NCBI RefSeq assembly: GCF_019966495.1
Contig: NZ_JAIMIA010000001.1
Coordinates: 1 to 64,000 of the forward strand
DNA: 64,000 nucleotides
DNA from: Tateyamaria pelophila
GTDB taxonomy: Bacteria; Pseudomonadota; Alphaproteobacteria; Rhodobacterales; Rhodobacteraceae
Direction of reading: 5' to 3'
Under the pieces are notes generated by a model. The model was not told the origin of the DNA. It saw only the letters and a list, made by a program, of their open reading frames with translations, and did no database searches. Positions 25,361-34,838 of the stretch are shown here, in pieces. Made by a program: the position numbers and the translations under genes. The first letter of the stretch is position 1. Each line of letters starts with the position of its first letter.

Positions 25361-26380
25361 TCAGTCGAACAGATCACCCGCCACCCGCGGGGCGTCCAGC
25401 CCCAGATGCCGCCACGCCCGCGCCGCCAACATCCGCCCGCGCGGGGTGCGCTGGATCAGGCCTTGTTGCAACAGATACGGCTCGATGACGTCTTCCAGTG
25501 AATCGCGGCTCTCGGAAAGTGCAGCGCTCAGTGTCTCGATACCGACGGGTCCACCGCCGTAATGTTCAGCGATCAGGCTCAGATACCGTCGGTCCGCCCC
25601 ATCCAGCCCAAGGGCGTCCACCCCCAGACGCGTCAGCGCGTTGTCTGCCAAAGCGCGTGTCACCCGCCCGTCCCCTTCGACAATGGCAAAATCCACGACA
25701 CGGCGCAGCAACCGGCCCGCAATGCGGGGTGTGCCGCGTGCACGGCGCGCGATCTCGCGCGCGCCGCCTTCATCTGCCGGCGCGCCCAGCTTGCGGGCAT
25801 TGCGATCCACGATAATGAACAACTCGTCTTCGGTGTAAAACTGCAACCGGGTCGGAATGCCGAAACGGTCCCGCAGTGGCGTGGTCAGCAGTCCCATCCG
25901 GGTCGTAGCACCCACCAGCGTAAAGGGCTGCAATTCGATCCGCACCGTGCGGGCCGCAGGCCCTTCGCCGATCACCAGATCAAGCTCGAAGTCTTCGAGC
26001 GCGGGATAAAGCACCTCTTCGACCACCGGGTTGAGGCGGTGAATCTCGTCAATGAACAGCACATCGCGCGCTTCCAGATTGGTCAGGATCGCGGCCAGAT
26101 CACCTGCGCGTGCCAGCACGGGGCCGGAGGTCATGCGGAAGTTGACGCCCAGTTCACGCGCCATGATCTGCGCCAGCGTCGTCTTGCCCAAACCGGGGGG
26201 GCCGTGAAACAGCGTGTGGTCCATCGCCTCGCCACGCTGGCGCGCCGACTGAATAAAGACGCGCAGGTTCGCGCGCGCCTCGGCCTGTCCCACGAAATCA
26301 TCCAGAGTTTGTGGGCGCAAGGCGCGGTCGTGATCTTCGGGCATGGGCGCGGGACGCAATGTGGGGTCAGGCTCGGACAT
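25361..26380 (-). CDS. ruvB: Holliday junction branch migration DNA helicase RuvB
   Basis: Hexameric AAA+ motor that drives branch migration with RuvA. The 339-residue protein has Walker [12 protein letters not shown], Walker [10 protein letters not shown], sensor I in GATTRMGLL and a C-terminal winged helix with [11 protein letters not shown]. It is the last gene of ruvCAB, starting three bases after the ruvA stop. Confidence 0.97.
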   Translation of the reverse strand: MSEPDPTLRPAPMPEDHDRALRPQTLDDFVGQAEARANLRVFIQSARQRGEAMDHTLFHGPPGLGKTTLAQIMARELGVNFRMTSGPVLARAGDLAAILTNLEARDVLFIDEIHRLNPVVEEVLYPALEDFELDLVIGEGPAARTVRIELQPFTLVGATTRMGLLTTPLRDRFGIPTRLQFYTEDELFIIVDRNARKLGAPADEGGAREIARRARGTPRIAGRLLRRVVDFAIVEGDGRVTRALADNALTRLGVDALGLDGADRRYLSLIAEHYGGGPVGIETLSAALSESRDSLEDVIEPYLLQQGLIQRTPRGRMLAARAWRHLGLDAPRVAGDLFD

Positions 26381-26383
26381 GGA

Positions 26384-27040
26384 TCAGCCTTTCGGGGCCA
26401 GCAATTTCAAGGCGGCCCGGATCAGCGCAGAGGTTTCGGCCTCTGGCGTCTCGCCTGCCGCTTGCGCGACGGCGGCCGCCGCATCCGACGGACCATAGCC
26501 CAGATTGCCGAGCGCGGAGAGAGCGTCAGCCTGCGCAGACGACGCAGGGACGGCCTGAGCGATAACGGGCTCGATCACATCGCCATCCGCCGCTGCATCG
26601 CCCATCGCCGCAGCCACCGAACTGCTCATGGCCATAACGGACGGCGCTTTGTCCTTCAGGTCCAACACTATGCGCTGCGCGATCTTGGGACCAATGCCTT
26701 TGGCGGCTTTCACCGCATTCCAGTCTCCGAGCGCAATCGCGCGGCTGACACCATCCTGGCCCAACGTCCCGAGGATCGCGAGAGACGCCTTGGCACCCAC
26801 GCCTTGCACGGACATCAGCAAGCGGTGCCATTCCTTTTCTGCAAGTGTGGGAAAGCCGAACAGCTGCATCAAGTCCTCGCGGACAACCAGATCCGTAAAG
26901 AGCGCGCAGACCTGACCCACACCCGGCAAACCCGCCATCGTCCGGTCAGAGCAATAGACAATATACCCGACCCCGCGCACATCGATCAGAACGTGGTCCA
27001 AAGCGCGGTAATCGATGCGGCCCGTCAGCTTCCCGATCAT
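26384..27040 (-). CDS. ruvA: Holliday junction branch migration protein RuvA
   Basis: Binds four-way junctions and recruits RuvB. The 218-residue protein has the N-terminal OB domain ([12 protein letters not shown]), the two helix-hairpin-helix motifs ([16 protein letters not shown] and [18 protein letters not shown]) and the C-terminal RuvB-binding domain ([19 protein letters not shown]). It overlaps ruvC by four bases. Confidence 0.97.
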   Translation of the reverse strand: MIGKLTGRIDYRALDHVLIDVRGVGYIVYCSDRTMAGLPGVGQVCALFTDLVVREDLMQLFGFPTLAEKEWHRLLMSVQGVGAKASLAILGTLGQDGVSRAIALGDWNAVKAAKGIGPKIAQRIVLDLKDKAPSVMAMSSSVAAAMGDAAADGDVIEPVIAQAVPASSAQADALSALGNLGYGPSDAAAAVAQAAGETPEAETSALIRAALKLLAPKG

Positions 27041-27537
27041 ATGCGCACCCGTGCAACGGCTGCCGCCAATGCTCCGCCCGCCTGATGCGAATGACAGATG
27101 GCAATGGCCAGCGCATCAGCGGCATCCGGCCCTTCAAGCCTGACGCCTGGCAATTGAACCCGGACCATGTGGGCCACCTGCCGTTTGTCTGCGTGGCCGA
27201 CACCCACGACGGTCTTTTTGACGGCGTTCGGCGCGTATTCGCCAATGCTCAGCCCGGCCCGCGCCAGGGCCAGCATGGCCACACCGCGCGCCTGCCCCAG
27301 TTTGAGTGTTCCTGCGCCGTCCTTGTTCACAAAGGTGTGCTCGATCGCGGCGGCATCCGGACCGTAGGCGGTTACAACGCTGGTCAGTTGCTCGAAAAGG
27401 CTCAGCAGCCGAAGCGGAAGATCATCCCCCACCGAATGGCATACCCCATTGGCCACATGGCGCAATCGCGGGCCATCTGCATCTATCACGCCCCACCCCA
27501 TATGGCGCAGCCCCGGATCGATTCCCAAAATTCGCAT
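27037..27537 (-). CDS. ruvC: crossover junction endodeoxyribonuclease RuvC
   Basis: Resolves Holliday junctions. The 166-residue protein begins [17 protein letters not shown] with catalytic D7; the second acidic residue is in AAIEHTFVN and the last pair in [13 protein letters not shown]. First gene of the ruvCAB operon. Confidence 0.97.
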   Translation of the reverse strand: MRILGIDPGLRHMGWGVIDADGPRLRHVANGVCHSVGDDLPLRLLSLFEQLTSVVTAYGPDAAAIEHTFVNKDGAGTLKLGQARGVAMLALARAGLSIGEYAPNAVKKTVVGVGHADKRQVAHMVRVQLPGVRLEGPDAADALAIAICHSHQAGGALAAAVARVRI

Positions 27538-27893
27538 ATAAGTGACCTGCCCTTTGCCCGTTCCAGCCTTTTCGTGGCTTTTTTAACGCAGTAGCACGAA
27601 AGGCGAACATCCGCCAAGCGTTAACCGCAAAAGCCAATTTCCGACACCGGCTTTTCCAAACGCGACACAGGTGTCACGGCATGGATCAATTGCGTCCGGA
27701 AAGGTCTGAAAACGACACTCGAAATCACAACTTTTTGTTTAATTTACTTTAGGTTATCGCCCGAAAATCGATATGCAAAAATCGCATGGCTCATATGAAA
27801 TTTAACGGCTTGTGGAGTTTTCGCACTATGCCTAAATGCCCCTCAACCCGCTGAATGGTTCAGCGGAAACGACAAACCAAGAGGAATATTGCA
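27538..27893. promoter_or_regulatory. divergent intergenic region between ruvC and the DUF1127 gene
   Basis: No supportable gene. An AT-rich stretch (about 27728-27765) probably holds the promoter for the DUF1127 gene. A perfect hairpin CCGCTGAA-TGG-TTCAGCGG lies at 27848-27866, 27 bases ahead of that gene's ATG and just before its GAGGA site, so it would sit in the mRNA leader. I could not identify exact -35/-10 boxes or a regulator site. Confidence 0.5.
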
Positions 27894-28103
27894 ATGGCTG
27901 CTTTTGACACCACTCACTCCGCATATGGCGCTGCACCTGTTGCAGGCAAAGTCTCCGGCTTTTTCACATCGCTGATCGCTTCGATCGTATCGTGGAACGA
28001 CGCCCGCGTGACCCGCAACACATTGTCCGGCCTGTCCGACCGCGAACTGAACGACATCGGCCTCGTCCGTGGCGACATCGAAAGTGTTGCAATCGGCAAA
28101 TGA
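27894..28103 (+). CDS. DUF1127 domain-containing small protein
   Basis: A 69-residue protein with the C-terminal DUF1127 core: WNDARVTRNTLSGLSDRELNDIGLVRGDIESVA. The N-terminus (MAAFDTTHSAYGAAPVAG) is flexible. DUF1127 proteins in related alphaproteobacteria affect RNA turnover and metabolic regulation; here the role is unknown. GAGGAA precedes the ATG at 27894. It stands alone, with a leader hairpin before it and a strong terminator after it, which suggests an abundant, self-contained message. Confidence 0.9.
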   Translation: MAAFDTTHSAYGAAPVAGKVSGFFTSLIASIVSWNDARVTRNTLSGLSDRELNDIGLVRGDIESVAIGK

Positions 28104-28144
28104 ACCCATTCACATTCCCAATCGGACTGGGGCCCAGTACGGGC

Positions 28145-28182
28145 AAAACCGCGACACCCTGAACAAGGCGTCGCGGTTTTTT
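28145..28182 (+). terminator. intrinsic terminator of the DUF1127 gene
   Basis: AAAACCGCGAC (28145-28155) pairs with GTCGCGGTTTT (28170-28180) around a 14-base loop, followed by a T-run (28177-28182). It lies 41 bases after the stop codon. Confidence 0.92.
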
Positions 28183-28247
28183 CTTGTTTCGGGATTGGCG
28201 TCACGGAAGAAACCTCCCTCCAAGATGCCGCACACTATCGATCAATC

Positions 28248-28598
28248 TTAGCGCGCAATCGATTTCAGGGCACCTGCCACGAGGTCCGTCACAGGATCGA
28301 CATGCATGAGCCAGGCACCGCTTTGTTCAATGATCGTGCCCTGTGCCAGCTTGTCTATACGCGCGTCATATGTGGCGTCTCCGAGCGAAACGAGGATCAG
28401 CGCTTTAAAAACGCAAAACCCGACAGCCAGAAAAATCAGGCCCCTGAGCGGAAACACACGGCGCGCATTTGGGCGGGTAAGGTGAACAACCACCAGCCCA
28501 TCGGGACGCATGCGCATCACATAGCCTTTTGCCATCGTAGCATGTTTGCGACCCAGCAAAGCCAAGCGTTTTTGAAAATCTGCCTCCGTGTCAACCAT
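28248..28598 (-). CDS. small membrane protein of unknown function (116 aa)
   Basis: I do not recognise a named family. The protein has a basic N-terminal domain (ADFQKRLALLGRKHATMAKGYVMRMRPDGLVVV), one membrane segment (about residues 50-70, LRGLIFLAVGFCVFKALILVSL), and a C-terminal periplasmic tail (ARIDKLAQGTIIEQSGAWLMHVDPVTDLVAGAL). The start at 28598 follows GAGG; the reading to 28643 lacks a site. It stands alone between the DUF1127 terminator and prmA. Confidence 0.7.
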   Translation of the reverse strand: MVDTEADFQKRLALLGRKHATMAKGYVMRMRPDGLVVVHLTRPNARRVFPLRGLIFLAVGFCVFKALILVSLGDATYDARIDKLAQGTIIEQSGAWLMHVDPVTDLVAGALKSIAR

Positions 28599-28710
28599 GA
28601 CAGCCTCGTTACTTCGAAACAGGCCCCCACCCGTTCGATGCAACAGGACTGCATCTGAATTTTGTCAAAATCTGGGCAAATACATCAAAAGCAGTTAAAA
28701 CCGCGCCTAT

Positions 28711-29580
28711 TCACCGCTTTTTCTGCAGCGTCAGCGTGGTCCAGTCACCAATCTCCGCCCGGTGGACCAGACTGTTTCCAACCTGCGCATAAACGTTGAT
28801 CACGTCGTCCGCCTGTTCGTTTAAAATGCCGGACAAAATTGCGAATCCCCCATCCTCGAGCCGCGCAGCCAGATCCGGAGCGAGCGCCAACAGTGGCCCT
28901 TTGAGGATATTGGCAAAGATCAGGTCAAACGGTCCGGCCAGCGCGGCATGATCAAATCCCGCCGCTTCAACGACGCTGACCCGGGCTTCCATCGCGTTGG
29001 CACGCAAATTGGCCTCCGCCACCTCGACCGCTTGCGCATCGATATCGCTGGCCAGAACGGGTTCGGGCCAAAGCGCCGCCGCCGCCATCGCCAACACGGC
29101 AGTACCGCAGCCGATATCGACGACGCGTTTGCCATGAAAACCATCATCGGCCAGCCGGTCCAGAGCCTGCAGACAGCCCAGCGTCGTGCCGTGATGTCCG
29201 GTGCCAAAGGCCATCGCCGCTTCGATCAGCAGTGCGTGTTTGCCCGGCGGCACTTTGTCCGCGTCGTGGCTGCCATAGACGAAAAAGCGACCCGCCTCGA
29301 CCGGTGCCAGTTCGCGCCGCACATGGGCGACCCAATCGGTTTCCGGCAGTTCGGAGACCCTGAAGGGTTTGGCCCCCAATGCGGTGGACAGGATCAACAG
29401 GGCTGTGTCATCCGGGCTTTCGGTGAAATACGCACCCACTTCCCAAAGGCCAGAACCGTCCTCGACCTCGAAAACCCCCACACCGGTGGGTTCGGGCTGC
29501 ATCCGTTCCAGCGCTTCGCCAAGGGCGGTTGCGGCGGCTTTGCCGTCAAGGGTCGTAAGGGCGGTCCAGGTGGGCATCAT
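28711..29580 (-). CDS. prmA: ribosomal protein L11 methyltransferase
   Basis: SAM-dependent methylation of ribosomal protein L11. The 289-residue protein has an N-terminal L11-binding domain, then LLIEAAMAFGTGHHGTTLGCL and SAM motif I VVDIGCGTAVLAMAA, and the FDLIFANILKGPLLAL motif with the NxL pattern typical of PrmA. The start could be ATG 29580 or the adjacent ATG 29577; the latter is better spaced from GGAG. It overlaps the MATE gene stop. Confidence 0.95.
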   Translation of the reverse strand: MMPTWTALTTLDGKAAATALGEALERMQPEPTGVGVFEVEDGSGLWEVGAYFTESPDDTALLILSTALGAKPFRVSELPETDWVAHVRRELAPVEAGRFFVYGSHDADKVPPGKHALLIEAAMAFGTGHHGTTLGCLQALDRLADDGFHGKRVVDIGCGTAVLAMAAAALWPEPVLASDIDAQAVEVAEANLRANAMEARVSVVEAAGFDHAALAGPFDLIFANILKGPLLALAPDLAARLEDGGFAILSGILNEQADDVINVYAQVGNSLVHRAEIGDWTTLTLQKKR

Positions 29581-30962
29581 CGTCTCCGGTATCTGTCGAA
29601 ATTGGGCCAGGGGCGCGGCGGCGGCGGGATAATCTCACTTTGCGGGCCCAGGCGCGCCACATAGTGCCAGCCCCACACCGCCGCAAGCCCGCCCATGATG
29701 ATACCTGCGACAGCCTGACCGTAAATTATGCCCGCAGCGCCGAAACTGCCCGCAAGCAATGTGGCGGCGGGCCAACTCAGCATTCCGTCTTTCAGCCAGT
29801 TCAACAGGGTGGACCGCCCCGGTTTGCCCAGATTGTTGAAGGCCGCGTTCGACACGAACAGCGCGCCCACGCAAACAAATGCCCCGACACCGACCGAAGT
29901 AAAGGCCCGCAAAACCTCGGCGCCCTGCCCCGTCAGCCCAAAGGCGTCGATGACCACCGGCGTCGCCGCGACCAGTACGCCCCACATCACCAGCGTGTAA
30001 AGCGCACAGAAAATAAGGGCGTCCCGGTAGGTGCTGCGCAGCCGGTCATAGTGTCCGGCCCCGTAGTTCTGGCCAAAGATGCCACCGATGGCCCCAGAGA
30101 GGGCAAAGATGCCGCCGAAGGCCAGCACCGTGAGACGCCCGACAACGGCCCAGGCGGCCACGGCGTCATCGCCAAAGGGTGCAATGACCATGGTCAGAAT
30201 GTAGTTGCCCGCCGGCGTCGCCAATTGGGTGGCAATGGCGGGCAAAGCGACGGCCGCATAAATCGGCCATGTCGACTTGACGGATGCCCAATTCGGGCGC
30301 GCCACCAGATCATGCTGATAAACGGCAAAGAACACCGCGAGGCCCATCAGGCAAAACCGAAAGAGGATCAAACCAAAGGCCGCGCCGTCCAGACCCAAAC
30401 CCAGATACAGGATTAAAATCGGGTCAACGATCATCAAGAACAGCCCCGAGAACAAGGTGACATACATCGCCTTGGCCGCCAGCCCCTCCGCCCGCAAGGT
30501 GGCTGAGGTGGACAAGGCAACGGCCATAGGCACCAAGGACGGCATCGTCCAGCCAAGGTAGCGCGCTGACAGCGCGGCCGTCTCCCCCGTTGCTCCGGCC
30601 CAACGCACCAGTTCATGGCGCATCAGAATGACCGCCAACGCGACACAGGCCTGAACAAACGCCGAAATGGCGATGGATGCACCGGCCTGACGGCGCGCGC
30701 CTGCGCGGTCCCCTTCGCCGATGCGGCGCGACACCAGCGCAGTGCCCGCAATCATCAGACCCACGCCGGAGGACACAGAAAAGAACTGGATGGCATAGGC
30801 AAACCCGATGGCCGCAACCAGTTGCGGCTGTCCCAATTGGGAAATCCAGAACAGGTTGGCCGCATCCACGAGAAACACGAATGTAATGCCGACGGCCCCC
30901 GAAGCCGTCATCCGCACCACATGCCCCATGGTCGAACCTGTCAGAAAGCGCCCCTCTGCCAT
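29577..30962 (-). CDS. MATE family efflux transporter
   Basis: Inner-membrane multidrug/toxin antiporter with about twelve membrane segments over 461 residues in two homologous halves. Motifs include DAANLFWISQLGQPQLVAAIGFA in the first half and IFALSGAIGGIFGQNYGAGHYDR in the second. The start at 30962 (MAEGRFLTGS) comes two bases after the MFS stop codon; the longer reading overlaps that gene. Substrate unknown. It forms a leftward run with the MFS gene and prmA. Confidence 0.9.
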   Translation of the reverse strand: MAEGRFLTGSTMGHVVRMTASGAVGITFVFLVDAANLFWISQLGQPQLVAAIGFAYAIQFFSVSSGVGLMIAGTALVSRRIGEGDRAGARRQAGASIAISAFVQACVALAVILMRHELVRWAGATGETAALSARYLGWTMPSLVPMAVALSTSATLRAEGLAAKAMYVTLFSGLFLMIVDPILILYLGLGLDGAAFGLILFRFCLMGLAVFFAVYQHDLVARPNWASVKSTWPIYAAVALPAIATQLATPAGNYILTMVIAPFGDDAVAAWAVVGRLTVLAFGGIFALSGAIGGIFGQNYGAGHYDRLRSTYRDALIFCALYTLVMWGVLVAATPVVIDAFGLTGQGAEVLRAFTSVGVGAFVCVGALFVSNAAFNNLGKPGRSTLLNWLKDGMLSWPAATLLAGSFGAAGIIYGQAVAGIIMGGLAAVWGWHYVARLGPQSEIIPPPPRPWPNFDRYRRR

Positions 30963-30963
30963 C

Positions 30964-32196
30964 CTATTCGGCAGGGGCCGGCAAGCCGCGGGCAAAGCGC
31001 GTCTCGTATCCCGGTGCTGGATGGCGCGGAATTAGAAGGGCCAACATCAGCGACGTCGCGGCCATGCCCGCCGCAAGGAAGAAGACCGATGCAGGCGACA
31101 CCAGCCACAACAGACCCAGAGGCACCGGCAGACCAACCGCGGCGATATGGTTGATCGTGAAGGCGACGGCAGCCGTTGGCGCAATATCACCGGGGTCTGC
31201 GATTTTCTGGAAGTAGGTCTTGAGCGCGAGCGCGAGGCCGAAAAAGATGTGATCGATCACATAAAGCGCTGCCGCCACAAAGATCCCCCAGCCGAGAAAA
31301 TAGACCCCGCCATAAGACAGGAACACGACGACGAGCCCCGCATATTCAAAGACAAGCGCTTTGCGTTCGCCGTAAGTCGCCACGATCCTGCCCAGAAGCG
31401 GTGCGACGACGATATTGACCATCAGGTTGATCAGGTACAGCGCAGTCAATTCGTGAACCTGAAACCCGAATTTTTCGACCATCATGAAGCCTGCGAACAC
31501 CATGAAGATCTGACGACGTGCGCCTGACATGAATTGCAGCGCGTAATAAAGCCAATACCGGCGGCGCAGAATGAACGCCTTGAGCTGCGGATGCGGGGCT
31601 TCGAACTGCGGATAGGCGAACATGGCAAAGAGCGCGATGGACACCGTGATGCCGCCGCCAACCATGTAGACAATGTTGTAGGTCAGGCCCAACGGTTCCC
31701 ACAGGATCATGATGACGAAATAGACGAGGAAGGTCGCAATTGATCCCGCAGCCATCAGCCAGCCCAGCGTTTGCGGCGCGCGGTCCTTGGGCAGCCATTG
31801 CAATTGCAGCGATTGGTTGACCGTTTCGTAATAGTGAAACCCAACGGAACTGAGGAAGGTCAGGATCAGGATGCCCTGCAATTGCGGGAAATGCGCCGTC
31901 AGGGCCGTGGTGACCCCCAGCAGGATCAGCGACGACAGAGCCAGCACCTGTTCGCGCACAAACATGATCACGAGGATCACGCCAACCGCCAGAAAGCCCG
32001 GGATTTCGCGGATCGCGTGCAAGAGGCCAATGTCGGCCCCGTCGAAATTCGCGGCTTCGACCACAAAGTTGTTGAGCAGTGCCAACCACACCGAAAACGC
32101 GATCGGCATGGCGAACGCCATGAGAAACAAAAGCGAGATCGGCCGCCGCCACAGGGGCAGCGTAGATGCATCGGCAAGGCGAACAAGACGAACCAT
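30964..32196 (-). CDS. MFS transporter
   Basis: A 410-residue major-facilitator-type protein with about twelve membrane segments, beginning MVRLVRLADASTLPLWRRPISLLFLMAFAMPIAFSVWLALLNNF. The reading continues upstream to 32751, but those extra 185 codons are Cys/Arg-rich and contain a dispersed repeat, so they are not coding. Function unknown; it looks like the permease of an operon with MATE and prmA. It is divergent from ogt. Confidence 0.85.
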   Translation of the reverse strand: MVRLVRLADASTLPLWRRPISLLFLMAFAMPIAFSVWLALLNNFVVEAANFDGADIGLLHAIREIPGFLAVGVILVIMFVREQVLALSSLILLGVTTALTAHFPQLQGILILTFLSSVGFHYYETVNQSLQLQWLPKDRAPQTLGWLMAAGSIATFLVYFVIMILWEPLGLTYNIVYMVGGGITVSIALFAMFAYPQFEAPHPQLKAFILRRRYWLYYALQFMSGARRQIFMVFAGFMMVEKFGFQVHELTALYLINLMVNIVVAPLLGRIVATYGERKALVFEYAGLVVVFLSYGGVYFLGWGIFVAAALYVIDHIFFGLALALKTYFQKIADPGDIAPTAAVAFTINHIAAVGLPVPLGLLWLVSPASVFFLAAGMAATSLMLALLIPRHPAPGYETRFARGLPAPAE

Positions 32197-32305
32197 GGAA
32201 CTGCCATACGCCCTTTTTTCGGACCAGGCGAGAGAGGGAATGTGCGCTTGTGCGCATTGCAAGTGCGCCTTACAGACGCAGAGCACGGCGCAAGTTGATG
32301 GTGCA

Positions 32306-32341
32306 GGAGCCTCCGGCGGGAGTTTTCCTGGCAAGATGAAG
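32306..32341 (+). repeat. family-B G-rich dispersed repeat in the MFS/ogt divergent gap
   Basis: GGAGCCTCCGGCGGGAGTTTT followed by an AAGATGAAG tail, close to the elements at 2657 and 45224. It lies in a divergent promoter region, so it cannot be only a terminator. Confidence 0.55.
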
Positions 32342-32379
32342 ATCGCAAACGCGCAGGTTTCGGGTTGTCCTGATGCCTG

Positions 32380-32856
32380 TTGTGGCTGGATACTAGCGAC
32401 TTGCAGCACCGAGATGTTCATACACAGTTTGGCCCGCTCATCGTGACCGAGGAGGATGGCGCAATCACGCGCCTGACATGGGGCACGTCCGAGCGCAGCG
32501 ACCCATCGGACGTTCTGGACGCTGCGTGCTTGCAACTGGAAGAGTATAACGCAGGCACACGCACGGCGTTTGACTTGCCACTTTTTGTCAGGGGATCGCA
32601 GTTTCAACGCGATGTGTGCCGCGCGATGCAGGCCATCCCCTTTGGCGATACGGTGACCTATGGTGATATCGCCCGTGCCCTTTGCGTACCTGCGCAGGCG
32701 GTTGGGCAAGCCTGCGGCAACAATCCCATTCCGATCATCATACCGTGCCACCGGGTCATGGGGGCAAAGGGATTGACCGGGTTTTCAGGGGCTGGCGGCG
32801 TGGAGACCAAGGTCGCCTTGTTGAAACACGAAGGGGCTGGCGGTTTTTTGATCTAG
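32380..32856 (+). CDS. ogt: methylated-DNA--protein-cysteine methyltransferase (Ogt type)
   Basis: Suicide enzyme that removes O6-alkyl groups from guanine. The active-site motif PCHRV is present with C123. GSQFQRDVCRAMQAIPFGDTVTYGDIA is the DNA-binding winged-helix region. The protein is short (158 residues), lacking an Ada regulator domain. The start is unclear: no ATG with a good site exists in this frame. TTG 32380 is used here; TTG 32401 is an alternative just before the first conserved sequence (HTQFGPLIV). Confidence 0.9.
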   Translation: MWLDTSDLQHRDVHTQFGPLIVTEEDGAITRLTWGTSERSDPSDVLDAACLQLEEYNAGTRTAFDLPLFVRGSQFQRDVCRAMQAIPFGDTVTYGDIARALCVPAQAVGQACGNNPIPIIIPCHRVMGAKGLTGFSGAGGVETKVALLKHEGAGGFLI

Positions 32857-32910
32857 GCCAAGCCTGTAATTTCCGGGTGCGCAATGCGGTGCGGAGGAAT
32901 GACGGCAGCT

Positions 32911-33603
32911 TTACCAGCGTTCGCGTATGAGTTGCTGTGCCACCCCGGCCAGCATCAGGTAAACCGAGGTCACGACCAGCCCCCAATGTGCCCAGCTTTC
33001 TGGATGAAAATCGACCCAGGCCGCCCATCCGGCAAAGACCGTCCAGGCGATGGCAATGGGCAAACTCACCGCGCGCCAGCGTTCGGTCCGCACCGGATGG
33101 ATGAACTTGAGCGGCAGAAACATTGCGACGGCCAGCACCGTCACCATTGCAAGACAAATCCAGAAATTCGGCTCGAGGGCAAAGATCACCAGCACCAGCA
33201 TATTCCAGCATCCGGGAAAGCCGTTGAAGGAATTATCCTTCGTTTTCATTCTGTTATCGGCAAAGTACAAGGCAGAGGCAAAGGTGATCAGGATGATCGC
33301 AAACCAACCTGTCCACCCGTCCATCAAACCAGACTTGAACAGCGCAAAAGCCGGAATGAAGACATAGGTCAGGTAATCGATAATGAGATCAAGCAGCACC
33401 CCGTCGAACTCGGGCGCATTGGTTTTGACGTCGTATTTGCGCGCCAGCGGCCCGTCGATCCCATCGACGAAAAAAGCGACGACCAGCCACAAAAACATCA
33501 GGTCCCATTTTTCATCTACGGCTGCAAGCATCGCCAGCATTGCAAAGACCGCCCCGGTGGCGGTCAGCAGATGAACACTTAATGCACGTGTTTTTTCGTT
33601 CAT
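32911..33603 (-). CDS. pcs: phosphatidylcholine synthase
   Basis: Condenses CDP-diacylglycerol with choline to make phosphatidylcholine, in the inner membrane. The 230-residue protein has the CDP-alcohol phosphatidyltransferase motif as DGPLAR, then EFDG, LD and D (residues about 49-78), and about eight membrane segments. The VLLDLIIDYLTYVFIPAFAL segment is typical of Pcs. It stands alone, converging on ogt. Confidence 0.92.
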   Translation of the reverse strand: MNEKTRALSVHLLTATGAVFAMLAMLAAVDEKWDLMFLWLVVAFFVDGIDGPLARKYDVKTNAPEFDGVLLDLIIDYLTYVFIPAFALFKSGLMDGWTGWFAIILITFASALYFADNRMKTKDNSFNGFPGCWNMLVLVIFALEPNFWICLAMVTVLAVAMFLPLKFIHPVRTERWRAVSLPIAIAWTVFAGWAAWVDFHPESWAHWGLVVTSVYLMLAGVAQQLIRERW

Positions 33604-33917
33604 TGTGACGTCATGCGATAAGATGCTGGGTGATGCAAATGCAAAACCGCGCCGACCGACCGGCGCAGCATTGGCCGATGCTCACATCCGCGTTCCGCAC
33701 TATTGCGTCGGGCGCAGTTCCCCGACCGGATATACCAGCCTACTCAGACATTCTCGGCCGAAGTGAAAATCCTGGCGTATCACTTTCTTGACCTTCGTCA
33801 CTTTGCCCTTTGGCTGGAGACCCGAGGAAGACACTTGGTGCTTCGTCGTGATCCATTTCAAACATGGGAACTTAGCGGCCAGAGTGTCATCCCTTTTCAC
33901 GCATCTTGACGTAGTGC
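33604..33917. other. intergenic region between pcs and xerC
   Basis: No supportable gene. It has a small GC-rich inverted repeat near 33645-33667 (GCGCCGACC...GGCGC). A 66-codon leftward reading (33700-33900, basic) opens only with GTG and lacks a clear ribosome binding site, so I do not call it. The pcs promoter should lie at the left end. Confidence 0.4.
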
Positions 33918-34838
33918 TCAGGCCTTGGGATGTGCCTTGGCATAGACTTCCATCAGGCGGACGGTGTCCACGGCGGTATAGGCTTGTGTCGTTGACAAGG
34001 ACGCGTGGCCCAGCAGTTCCTGGATTGATCGCAAATCCCCGCCCGCGTTCAACAGATGTGTGGCAAAGCTGTGCCGCATTGCGTGCGGCGTGGCGCTGGC
34101 GGGCAACCCCAATTGCATCCGCGCCTGAGACATCACGTTCTGGATTGTGCGCGGCGACAAGGCCCCGCCCCGTATCGCGCGAAACAGGGGCCCGTCTTCA
34201 GGCAGATCATAGGGACAAGCGGTGACATAGGCGGCAACGGCATCCCGCGCGGCGTCGATGACCGGCACGATCCGTTCTTTCCCGCCTTTACCGACAATCC
34301 GCAGAACCTGAGGCACCGGCGCGTCCGCGCCCGTCAAGCTGAGCGCCTCGGAGATCCGCAAACCGCACCCCCACAGCAGTGTCAAAACAGCCGTGTCGCG
34401 CAACCCAACCCATGGTTTGTCCGATTGCATCGATGCGATGTCCAAAACATCGCGCGCCGAATCTTCGGCCAAAGGGCGCGGCAATTTCTTGGTGAATTTC
34501 GGTGATCGGGTGGACAAAACGGCGGTGGGTTCAAACCCCTCACGCCCGGCCAGCCATTTGTAGAACGCTTTGACCGAGGACAGTTTGCGCGCCAGCGATC
34601 TGGACCCGACACCGCCGGTCCGGGTCCGTGCCATCCAGGCGCGCATATCCTGCGTTGTTATGCGGGCCAATGCGCCCAGGCCCTGAACCTGGCCGCTATG
34701 CTCGGTCATGAAAACGAGGAACTCGGTAATATCGCCGCAATAGGCAGTAATAGTATTGCCCGCTGCCCCCTTGATACCACGCTGATAAGCCAGAAACATT
34801 TCCAGCGCGTCGCGGGCCGCGGGGGAGATCATGCTCAT
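33918..34838 (-). CDS. xerC: tyrosine recombinase XerC
   Basis: Resolves chromosome dimers at dif together with XerD. The 306-residue protein has the SAM-like N-terminal domain and the full catalytic set: R161 (GCGLRISEAL), K184 (VGKGGKER), H252 and R255 (HAMRHSFA), H278 (LLGHASLS) and Y287 (TQAYTAV). It overlaps the DUF484 gene by four bases, the same neighbour as in many proteobacteria. Chromosomal housekeeping rather than a mobile integrase. Confidence 0.95.
   Translation of the reverse strand: MSMISPAARDALEMFLAYQRGIKGAAGNTITAYCGDITEFLVFMTEHSGQVQGLGALARITTQDMRAWMARTRTGGVGSRSLARKLSSVKAFYKWLAGREGFEPTAVLSTRSPKFTKKLPRPLAEDSARDVLDIASMQSDKPWVGLRDTAVLTLLWGCGLRISEALSLTGADAPVPQVLRIVGKGGKERIVPVIDAARDAVAAYVTACPYDLPEDGPLFRAIRGGALSPRTIQNVMSQARMQLGLPASATPHAMRHSFATHLLNAGGDLRSIQELLGHASLSTTQAYTAVDTVRLMEVYAKAHPKA

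Noticed and set aside
32197-32751. 185-codon extension of the MFS transporter upstream of 32196
   Set aside because: Cys/Arg-rich, contains a family-B repeat, and overlaps ogt on the other strand.
33700-33900. 66-codon basic leftward reading between pcs and xerC
   Set aside because: It opens with GTG, has no clear ribosome binding site and no recognisable motif, and an overlapping rightward reading of similar size exists.
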